DNA of 21,337 nt from Solirubrobacteraceae bacterium (GTDB taxonomy: Bacteria; Actinomycetota; Thermoleophilia; Solirubrobacterales; Solirubrobacteraceae): positions 1-21,337 of the forward strand of contig JADGPO010000087.1 of assembly GCA_017882405.1 (NCBI GenBank), read 5' to 3'. Under the pieces are notes generated by a model. It was not told the origin of the DNA. It did not search any database and saw nothing but the letters and a program-made list of their open reading frames with translations. A program made the position numbers and the translations under genes. Below, in pieces: positions 7,809-13,384 of the stretch. Each line of letters starts with the position of its first letter. Within the stretch, counting starts at the first letter, position 1.

Positions 7809-8876
7809 TCAGGGGCTGACGAGATACCACCCGTTCATGCCCATGTGCAGGTGGGAGAACACGTGGCAGTGGTAGAACCAGCGACCGGGGTTGTCCTCGA
7901 CGAACTGAAGCGAGATCACGTTGCCGGGGCCCAGGGTCTTGTTGTCGATAACCCGCCCTCCGTCGGGGTCCAGCCAGCGGTGGCCGTGCAGGTGGAAGGC
8001 GTGGAAGTTGTCGTCGAGCGCGAACACGTGCCAGGCGACCGTCTCGCCGACCTTGGCCCGCAGCGTCGGGGTGTTGCCCGCGTACGCGCGGCCGTTGACA
8101 CAGGAGAACTGGTTGTCCAATCCGGTCGCCAGCGTCGTGAACGAGTGAAAGCAGAGGAAGAACTCGCGGTCGGGCCGGGGGAACTGGGGATTACGGATGA
8201 TGAGCGGTCCGAGCAGGCCCTTGAACACGGGCAGGGGATCCATCGGGCCGTGGTCGTGGTAGAACCACGCGCCCTCGGTGCCGGCGCGTGCCTGCCACAC
8301 GTACTTGAATGTGCGATGCGGCTCCACGAACCCGCCCGGCGTCGTGTACTTGCCCTTGTAGGCACCGTCCATGTCCGTGGTGTAGAAGATCCCGTGCGGG
8401 TGCATGGTCACCGGCGTGCCGGTCTCGTTGCGGAAGTGCACGACGATCGTGTCGCCCGTCTCGGCTTCCAGCAGCGGGCCGGGGATCTGCGGCGGCCCCA
8501 GGGGTCTTGCGAAGTTCGCGCTGTAGGCGCGATAGGCCAGCGCAGTGAAGCGCGTCTTGCCCTTGACCTTGGAGTCCATCATCCCGTCGTGGTGGGTGGG
8601 GACGATGTCCCACGGGGTCTTGACGGCCTTGATCCAGTACTCGCGCACCTGGCCGCCGGGCGCCGGGCTGACATCGGCGCTCGTCGCCGACACGAACTCG
8701 GGACCCGCGGACTGGGCGTTGGCCGCCGCCACCTTGGGCGGGACCGGCACCGAGGCCCCGAGGTGGTCGAGGTCGACCTTGGAGTTGGAGGAGATCCGGT
8801 GTCCGGCCAGCGTGCAGAACAGCGTGCCGCCGGCGGAGACGACGAACTGACGGCGTCCGATGGGGGGCACGGGCAT
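7809..8876 (-). CDS. Exported two-domain multicopper oxidase
   Basis: The 355-residue protein has two cupredoxin domains and all copper-binding signatures of a laccase-like oxidase: HPHG (159-162) and WFYHDHG (205-210) in domain 1, and HAFHLHGH (292-299) and HCHVFSHLHMGM (336-347) in domain 2. Cys337 with a histidine from each motif and Met347 would form the type 1 site. Domain 1 has HDH without a cysteine, so it has no type 1 copper; this matches the type B two-domain oxidases, which act as trimers with the trinuclear sites between subunits. The N-terminus carries a twin-arginine motif, RRQFVV, followed by a hydrophobic stretch, so export folded through Tat is likely. The substrate is unknown. 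It begins 10 bases after the cupredoxin gene, so the two are cotranscribed and probably exchange electrons. Confidence 0.92.
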   Translation of the reverse strand: MPVPPIGRRQFVVSAGGTLFCTLAGHRISSNSKVDLDHLGASVPVPPKVAAANAQSAGPEFVSATSADVSPAPGGQVREYWIKAVKTPWDIVPTHHDGMMDSKVKGKTRFTALAYRAYSANFARPLGPPQIPGPLLEAETGDTIVVHFRNETGTPVTMHPHGIFYTTDMDGAYKGKYTTPGGFVEPHRTFKYVWQARAGTEGAWFYHDHGPMDPLPVFKGLLGPLIIRNPQFPRPDREFFLCFHSFTTLATGLDNQFSCVNGRAYAGNTPTLRAKVGETVAWHVFALDDNFHAFHLHGHRWLDPDGGRVIDNKTLGPGNVISLQFVEDNPGRWFYHCHVFSHLHMGMNGWYLVSP

Positions 8877-8886
8877 CGTCTGAGAC

Positions 8887-9276
8887 CTACCGCTTAACGG
8901 TTACCGCGATGTTCATCGACGGATGGATCGTGCACTCGAAGTGGTACGTGCCGGGCGTCGCGAAGGTGCGCTTGAAGTGCAGCCCGCGAGCCCCGTCCAC
9001 CGAGGTGAACTTGCTCTTCTTGACGCCCTTGGGGCCCTTGATCAGGGTCACGTTGTGGGTGTCGAAGTTCGTGTTGCTCCACACCCAGTTGACCGAGCTG
9101 CCCTTCTTGATCGTCAGCTTCGTCGGGCTGTAGAAGTCGTCGCTGACCTGAACCTTCTTGATCACCGGCTTGGGCTTGTGCGTGGCGCCGGCGCTGCCGG
9201 CCACCGGCGCGATCGCGGCGCAGCCCACCGCGCAGGCCACCATCGCGATCGACCTGCGATGCGTCATCCGCCTCAT
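8887..9276 (-). CDS. Secreted plastocyanin/azurin-type cupredoxin
   Basis: The 129-residue protein has a positively charged N-terminus, a hydrophobic segment ending near AGSAGA (about residue 31), and a single cupredoxin domain. The type 1 copper ligands are all visible: His74 in THNVTL, and Cys115, His118 and Met121 in FECTIHPSMNI. Such small blue copper proteins carry electrons outside the membrane. The gene lies between the truncated beta-helix gene (stop 12 bases upstream) and the multicopper oxidase gene (10 bases downstream), suggesting it is the electron partner of the oxidase. The start is uncertain by three codons: the ATG at 9276 has GAGGAG directly ahead, whereas the ATG at 9267 (MTHRRS) has GAGATGAGG at better spacing. 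An eight-base repeat, ATGAGGAG, makes the two ribosome sites look alike. Confidence 0.9.
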   Translation of the reverse strand: MRRMTHRRSIAMVACAVGCAAIAPVAGSAGATHKPKPVIKKVQVSDDFYSPTKLTIKKGSSVNWVWSNTNFDTHNVTLIKGPKGVKKSKFTSVDGARGLHFKRTFATPGTYHFECTIHPSMNIAVTVKR

Positions 9277-9285
9277 CTCCTCATC

Positions 9286-9591
9286 TCCTCATCCCTCGTA
9301 GGGCTTGCGGTCCTGGCGGGCCGGGTGCGGGTGGACGTGCCAGAAGCTCTCCTGCTTGGTAGGCGGCTTGGCCAGCACGACCGCGGCCAGCTTCAGCAGC
9401 TGGGTGGGGTTTCCGGCGACGGTGCCGGTTCCCGCCGTGGTCGGGCAGCTCGGGTACAGGTCCGAGACTGTCGGGTTGGTATCGAAGGTGGCGGCCGCTC
9501 CGTTGCCCGTGAAGCACGTGCCATGGCCCGAGCCGTCGTTGAAGAAGTCCGAGCCGTTGGCGTCGTGGAAGGCGGCGCCCATCTTGTTGTC
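9286..9591. repeat. Direct repeat, 3' part of the beta-helix genes (copy 1; copy 2 at about 10035-10337)
   Basis: The segment encoding the C-terminal part of the truncated gene aligns with 10035-10337 of the intact gene, with clear divergence (roughly three-quarters identical by eye) and at least one codon-sized indel. The alignment ends sharply after GCGCCCATCTTGTTGTC in both copies. Confidence 0.8.
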
Positions 9592-9906
9592 CCCACGGCC
9601 CGGGGGGCGCCGCCCAGAACGGGATCGAGGGCGACAACGTCGACAACCGATGATCCGCAGGCTGTCGTGCTTGTGACCGGAGACGATCACGCCCTCGACG
9701 TACTTGCCCGGCTTGACGTCGATCGTGGCGCCGCGGCCCGAGTGGTCGACGGCGGACTGGATCGTCGTGTAGAGGCAGCCGTGCTTGCACACGGTCAGCG
9801 TCGTGGCCTTGGCGCTTGAGGCCTGCGCCTGGGCGGGCCCGCCCAGGGCCGCCAGGGCTCCCACCATCACAACCAGCGTCCAGCGATATACGCGCGTCGA
9901 AACCAC
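9289..9906 (-). pseudogene. Rearranged, internally deleted copy of the beta-helix protein gene (frame still open)
   Basis: This 205-residue frame is a shortened paralogue of the gene at 10038-11336. It keeps the signal peptide, the N-terminal segment through DSLRIIG, and the C-terminal segment from DNKMGAAFHDANG to the HVHPHPARQDRKPYEG tail. The beta-helix core of about 246 residues is gone. Between the two parts lies a foreign stretch, CRRCRPRSRSGRRPPGRGD, that is the reverse-strand reading of 57 bases from the intact gene (9592-9648). The frame remains open across the junction, so a small secreted protein might be made, but loss of the core and the basic nonsense stretch suggest decay. The start (GTG 9906, after GAGGAG) is chosen by analogy with the intact copy; the frame remains open to a GTG at 9984. 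It could still be functional if only the tail matters. Confidence 0.75.
9592..9648. repeat. 57-base inverted copy of an internal piece of the intact beta-helix gene
   Basis: Read on the plus strand, these 57 bases are identical, without mismatch, to the reverse complement of 10976-11032 in the intact gene, where they encode part of GPGGAAQNGIEGDNVDN. They occupy the deletion junction of the truncated copy. The bases overlap by two with the 351-base direct repeat that starts at 9647 (CCGA shared at the junction). Confidence 0.92.
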
Positions 9907-9997
9907 GGCTCCTCGTTGTTTGCCGGACCCCACCCGGACGCTCAACGCACCTATTGGTGCAAGAGTCGGCAGCGAAGGTATCACGCCGCGGACCCCC
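9647..9997. repeat. 351-base direct repeat, 5' part and leader of the beta-helix genes (copy 1; copy 2 at 11077-11427)
   Basis: The two 351-base segments align without gaps and differ at about 18 positions by hand count, most of them in the signal peptide core; the part encoding the mature N-terminus differs at only two. The repeat includes about 90 bases of untranslated leader and ends at GACCCCC in both copies. It is far more alike than the 3' repeat of the same genes. Confidence 0.88.
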
Positions 9998-10037
9998 GGC
10001 CGCGCACCTGTCCGCCCGGCTCATCGGTCTGCTCTCC

Positions 10038-11336
10038 TCATCCCTCGTAGGGCTTGCGGCCCTTGCGGGCCGGGTGCGGATGTACGTGCCAGAAACTCTC
10101 CTGCTTGGTGGGCGGCTTGGCGCCCGCGATGGCCAGCAGCGTGCGCGCCTGGTTGGGGTCGCCGTTGACCGTGCCGCTTCCCGCGGTGCTCGGGCACGTC
10201 GGGTAGAGGTTGGCGTCGGTGCTGGAGGCATCCACGGTGACCGCCCCGTTGCGCCCGAAGCACGTCCCCGAGCCGGAGCCGTCGTTGAAGAAATCGGTGC
10301 CGTTGGCGTCGTGGAAGGCCGCGCCCATCTTGTTGTCGACGAACCGGTTGTCGTCGTTGATCGCCTCGCCCGTGTCGTTGGTCGGATCCGAGATGGCGGC
10401 CGCTCCCCACAGGAAGTTCCCGAAGATGGAGTTGTCCTTGACCGTCCAGCGGGTTGTTCCGAAGAGCACTACTCCGGCTCCGACTGGGAAGTTGCCGCCG
10501 TTTCCGTTCACGCCCAAGTTGTTGGTCTTCACCGGCGAGCTGGGGCGGAAGAGGTCGAAGTTGTTCCAGTAGATGAGGTTGTGCTCGATCACGCTGTCGC
10601 TCGAGGGCTCGTAGGGCTCCGGCTTCCAGGTGTTGGGGAAGACGCCAATGCCGTTGTCGTAGAACTCGGAATCACGGATCACCATGTACTTGGAGTTCGA
10701 GCCAGAGAAGCCCAGGCCGTTCTTGTAGGCCGTGACATGGTCCAGAGTGGTCCGCTGCGGGTGCTTCTGCGGAGGCGTGCCGCCGACGTAGAACGCGGAG
10801 TCGCCATGGCCGTAGGCCACGGACCGGGTCATGCGGCCACCGACGCACTCGAACGCGTAGAGCCCGTAGGCGCGGTCAAAGCCGGCGATCAGGTTCTTCA
10901 TCAGGTAGTCGCGGCAGTCCTTGACGAAGAAGCCGTTGGCGGCGTAGTGCTCGGCCTTCATGTTCTCCAGCACGAGGTTGTCGACGTTGTCGCCCTCGAT
11001 CCCGTTCTGGGCGGCGCCCCCCGGGCCGTGGGCGTTGCGGCCCTCCAGCAGGACCGCGGCGGGCTGCTTGCCCAGCCCGATGATCCGCAGGCTGTCGTGC
11101 TCGTGACCGGAGACGATCACGCCCTCGACGTACGTGCCCGGCTTGACGTCGATCGTGGCGCCGCGGCCCGAGTGGTCGACGGCGGACTGGATCGTCGTGT
11201 AGAGGCAGCCGTGCTTGCACACGGTCAGCGTCGTGGCCTTGGCGCTTGAGGCCTGCGCCAGCGCGGAGCCGAGCAGGGCCGCCAGGGCTCCCACCATCAC
11301 AACCACCGCCAAGCGACACCCGCGCGCCGAAACCAC
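10038..11336 (-). CDS. Secreted right-handed parallel beta-helix repeat protein
   Basis: The 432-residue product starts with a signal peptide (hydrophobic run AVVVMVGALAALLGSALA, likely cleavage near AQA-SS), followed by TLTVCKHGCLYTTIQSAVD, the usual opening of a pectate-lyase-like helix, then many turns rich in N, D, G and short beta strands (IEGDNVDNLVLENMKAEHY, VIRDSEFYDNGIGVF, VIEHNLIYWNNFDLF). This is the NosD/pectin-lyase-type fold. No lyase active site could be assigned, so a binding or scaffold role is as likely as catalysis. The C-terminus WHVHPHPARKGRKPYEG is histidine-rich and conserved in the truncated paralogue. GTG 11336 is chosen because GAGGAG precedes it by two bases and it places the signal peptide at the N-terminus; the frame stays open to 11429, but that stretch does not resemble a signal sequence. 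It heads the cluster with cupredoxin and multicopper oxidase. Confidence 0.82.
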   Translation of the reverse strand: MVSARGCRLAVVVMVGALAALLGSALAQASSAKATTLTVCKHGCLYTTIQSAVDHSGRGATIDVKPGTYVEGVIVSGHEHDSLRIIGLGKQPAAVLLEGRNAHGPGGAAQNGIEGDNVDNLVLENMKAEHYAANGFFVKDCRDYLMKNLIAGFDRAYGLYAFECVGGRMTRSVAYGHGDSAFYVGGTPPQKHPQRTTLDHVTAYKNGLGFSGSNSKYMVIRDSEFYDNGIGVFPNTWKPEPYEPSSDSVIEHNLIYWNNFDLFRPSSPVKTNNLGVNGNGGNFPVGAGVVLFGTTRWTVKDNSIFGNFLWGAAAISDPTNDTGEAINDDNRFVDNKMGAAFHDANGTDFFNDGSGSGTCFGRNGAVTVDASSTDANLYPTCPSTAGSGTVNGDPNQARTLLAIAGAKPPTKQESFWHVHPHPARKGRKPYEG

Positions 11337-11427
11337 GGCTCCTCGTTGTTTGCCGAACCCCACCCGGACGCTCCACGCAACTATTGGTGCAAGAGTCGGC
11401 AGCGAAGGTATCACGCCGCGGACCCCC
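11077..11427. repeat. 351-base direct repeat, copy 2 (intact gene)
   Basis: This is the partner of 9647-9997. It covers the leader, signal peptide and N-terminal mature part of the intact beta-helix gene. The identical ends of both copies mark the borders of the duplicated or converted segment. Confidence 0.88.
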
Positions 11428-11479
11428 ACCCGCCGGTATTCTCGGCTTGACTTTTTCTGAACCGAGGAGCCGCTTTTCC

Positions 11480-12691
11480 ATGGCCGTTGACACCCAGCTG
11501 CATGACCTGACCGACGAGCAGCGCGCGATCTGCGAGATGGTGCGCCAGTTCGCCGACGAGCAGATCATCCCCAACGCCGAGCACTACGACCACGAGGATG
11601 AGTTCCCCGAGCCGATCGTCGAGCAGATGAAGGAGCTCGGGCTGTTCGGGGTGACGATCCCCGAGGAGTACGACGGGATGGGGTTGGATCTGACGACCTA
11701 CGCGATGATCGTCGAGGAGCTCTCGCGCGGATGGATCTCGATCAGCGGGATCGTCAACACGCACTTCATCGGCTCCTACCTGCTGATGAAGTTCGGCACC
11801 CAGGAGCAGAAGCAGAAGTACCTGCGCAAGATGGCCACCGGCGAGATCCGGGCCGCCTTCTCGCTGTCCGAGCCCGAGCTCGGCTCCGATGTGCAGGCGA
11901 TCAAGACCAGCGCCAAGAAGGTGGATGACGACCACTACGAGATCAACGGGCAGAAGATGTGGGTCACCAACGGCCTGCGCTCGACGCTGGTGTTCACGCT
12001 GGTCAGGACCGACCCGTCGGCCGAGCCTCGGTACAAGGGCATGACCTGCTTCATCTGCGAGAAGGAGCCCGGGGTGTCGGAGAACACGGGCGACCACGCC
12101 GGCCTCGACGTCCCGCCGCAGATCAAGAAGATGGGTTACAAGGGCGTCGAGTCCACCGAGCTGGTGTTCAACGGCTACCGGACGCCCGCCGACAGCATCC
12201 TGGGCGGCGAGCAGGCCGGGCTCGGCAAGGGCTTCGGGCAGATGATGGACGCGCTCGAGCTCGGCCGGGTGAACGTCGCCGCCCGGGGGGTGGGGATCGC
12301 CCAGCGCGCGCTGGAGCTGGCGCTGCGCTACTCCCAGGAGCGTCGCACCTTCGGCAAGCCGATCGCCGAGCACCAGGCGATCCAGTTCAAGCTCGCCGAC
12401 ATGGCGACCCAGGTCGACGCCGCGCGACTGCTCACCCAGCGGGCGGCTCGGCTCAAGGACGCCGGCGAGCGCTCGGACATCGAGGCCGGGATGGCCAAGC
12501 TGTTCGCCTCCGAGGCCGGACGCTTCTGCGTCGAGGAGTGCCTGCGGATCCACGGCGGCTACGGCTACTCCAAGGAGTACGAGATCGAGCGGCTGTACCG
12601 CGACGCCCCGCTGCTGCTCATCGGCGAGGGGACGAGCGAGATCCAGCGCATGGTGATCGGACGAAAGCTCCTGCAACGCCACAAGATCTAG
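11480..12691 (+). CDS. Acyl-CoA dehydrogenase
   Basis: This FAD-dependent enzyme of 403 residues oxidises an acyl-CoA to the 2,3-enoyl-CoA and passes electrons to electron-transfer flavoprotein. The three-domain family layout is complete: N-terminal helical domain, central beta domain with the signatures FSLSEPELGSDVQAI and WVTNGLRST, and the C-terminal helical domain with RRTFGKPIAEHQAIQFKLADM and IHGGYGYSKEYEIERLYRDA. The catalytic base is Glu383 in IGEGTSEIQRMVIGR, the position used by short- and medium-chain enzymes. The ATG at 11480 has GAGGAGC about nine bases upstream; a longer open frame to 11246 is antisense to the beta-helix gene and rejected. It is divergent from the copper cluster. 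Chain length or branched-chain preference cannot be read from sequence. Confidence 0.94.
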   Translation: MAVDTQLHDLTDEQRAICEMVRQFADEQIIPNAEHYDHEDEFPEPIVEQMKELGLFGVTIPEEYDGMGLDLTTYAMIVEELSRGWISISGIVNTHFIGSYLLMKFGTQEQKQKYLRKMATGEIRAAFSLSEPELGSDVQAIKTSAKKVDDDHYEINGQKMWVTNGLRSTLVFTLVRTDPSAEPRYKGMTCFICEKEPGVSENTGDHAGLDVPPQIKKMGYKGVESTELVFNGYRTPADSILGGEQAGLGKGFGQMMDALELGRVNVAARGVGIAQRALELALRYSQERRTFGKPIAEHQAIQFKLADMATQVDAARLLTQRAARLKDAGERSDIEAGMAKLFASEAGRFCVEECLRIHGGYGYSKEYEIERLYRDAPLLLIGEGTSEIQRMVIGRKLLQRHKI

Positions 12692-12698
12692 CTCCCCT

Positions 12699-12726
12699 TT
12701 GCGCGCTCGGTGCAGCGCGCTACGGT
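12699..12726 (+). promoter_or_regulatory. Possible promoter of the small exported protein gene
   Basis: TTGCGC (12699-12704) and TACGGT (12721-12726) are separated by 16 bases and lie upstream of the ATG at 12753, which has its own ribosome site (CAGGGGAG). The arrangement is plausible for a housekeeping promoter, but weak as evidence alone. Confidence 0.3.
12701..12720. terminator. GC-rich hairpin downstream of the acyl-CoA dehydrogenase
   Basis: GCGCGC, an eight-base loop and GCGCGC form a six-base stem, starting nine bases after the acyl-CoA dehydrogenase stop. There is no T tract. The same stretch lies between possible -35 and -10 elements of the next gene, so either role is open. Confidence 0.3.
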
Positions 12727-12752
12727 TGACCTACGCAGGCAACGCAGGGGAG

Positions 12753-12965
12753 ATGACGATGACCTACGCACTCGCAACCCGAATGACCTTCTTCCGGCGG
12801 CGCGCCCTGGTGGCGTTCGTCGCGGTCCTGGCGGCTGCCGCGGCCCTGGCCGCGTCGACCTCGGCGCACCAGACGCTCGTCCGGGCCCACATCGCCCGGG
12901 ACGGGTCGGTCATGGTCTCCGGCTACGACGGCGGCGCCCCGCTGGCTCCGGCCGCCAAGCCTTAG
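12753..12965 (+). CDS. Small exported or membrane-anchored protein of unknown function
   Basis: I do not recognise this 70-residue product. It has an N-terminal stretch with FFRRR followed by a strongly hydrophobic segment (ALVAFVAVLAAAAALAAS, about residues 16-33) and then a polar tail of about 35 residues ending in GGAPLAPAAKP. This reads as a signal peptide with possible cleavage after STSA, or as a membrane anchor. The start at 12753 is supported by CAGGGGAG directly upstream; ATG codons at 12759 and 12783 are alternatives, the last placing FFRRR closest to the N-terminus. It lies between the acyl-CoA dehydrogenase and an unknown gene, reading the same way. A short gene in a GC-rich genome may be spurious, but the ribosome site and signal sequence argue for it. 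Confidence 0.55.
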   Translation: MTMTYALATRMTFFRRRALVAFVAVLAAAAALAASTSAHQTLVRAHIARDGSVMVSGYDGGAPLAPAAKP

Positions 12966-12990
12966 GGCTCACGACTCAGTCGCGAACCCC

Positions 12991-12996
12991 TAGACT
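12991..12996 (+). promoter_or_regulatory. -10-like box TAGACT
   Basis: TAGACT ends seven bases before the CTG at 13004, where the conserved-looking part of the following frame begins. This is the distance expected for a leaderless transcript starting at that CTG. Confidence 0.4.
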
Positions 12997-13003
12997 TCGC
13001 CGC

Positions 13004-13384
13004 CTGACCACGCCGTCCGACACCAAGGGCCTGATCGAGACCGCGGTCACGCGGTTCCTCGAGGAGGTGCCGGCACTGGCGCCGCTCAAGCTGGTAGCCG
13101 GGCTGGAGCTGCGCGGGCGTGGTGACGTCCAGTTCTACCGCGTCGAGCTGCCCGGCCCGATGGTCACCAAGGACATCGCCTCGGACTCCAAGGTGCGTCT
13201 GGAGGTTCAGCGCGCCACCTTCAACACGCTGGCCACTCGCGGCCACGTCAGCGATTGGCGCGACGCCTTTCGCAAGGGCGAGGCCAAGGTCACCGGCATC
13301 GAGCAGGTGATCAGGCTGATCGTCCAGGTGGTGGAGAAGCAGGAAGAGCGCAGCCGGACGCGCCGCGCCAAGGCGCACGGCTAG
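13004..13384 (+). CDS. Small uncharacterised protein, possibly SCP2-like (probable CTG start)
   Basis: The 126-residue product looks like a soluble alpha/beta protein: helix (DTKGLIETAVTRFLEEV), beta segment (LRGRGDVQFYRVELPG), and RLEVQRATFNTLATRGHVSDW followed by AFRKGEAKVTGIEQVIRLIVQV. The second half faintly recalls the SCP2 lipid-binding fold, where a GxxxVxG turn follows a helix, but this is only an impression. It ends in a basic tail (RSRTRRAKAHG). No ATG, GTG or TTG is found near the predicted N-terminus; CTG at 13004 follows a TAGACT box by seven bases. The next canonical start, a GTG near 13066, would remove the first helix. The open frame extends upstream to 12710, but that part overlaps the small exported gene in another frame. 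Its stop overlaps that of pepF in a palindromic CTAG. Confidence 0.6.
   Translation: MTTPSDTKGLIETAVTRFLEEVPALAPLKLVAGLELRGRGDVQFYRVELPGPMVTKDIASDSKVRLEVQRATFNTLATRGHVSDWRDAFRKGEAKVTGIEQVIRLIVQVVEKQEERSRTRRAKAHG

Noticed and set aside
9816..11249. Long plus-strand open frame (477 codons) across the beta-helix genes, with similar frames at 8923-9819 and 5616-6833
   Set aside because: These frames are antisense to well-supported genes and arise from high GC content; their repeated peptide parts are explained by the duplicated genes.
9286..11427. Possible mobile element behind the beta-helix duplication
   Set aside because: No transposase, terminal inverted repeats or target-site duplication were seen; the repeats are simply the gene and its leader.
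11337..11429. Upstream extension of the intact beta-helix frame to a GTG at 11429
   Set aside because: The stretch is in the conserved leader, has no signal peptide features, and would place the hydrophobic core too far from the N-terminus.
11246..11479. N-terminal extension of the acyl-CoA dehydrogenase frame
   Set aside because: The extension is antisense to the beta-helix gene and its leader; the ATG at 11480 has a ribosome site and gives a normal family N-terminus.
12710..13003. Long open frame upstream of the small gene at 13004
   Set aside because: It overlaps the small exported gene in another frame and is rich in Arg and Gly, as expected for an off-frame reading.
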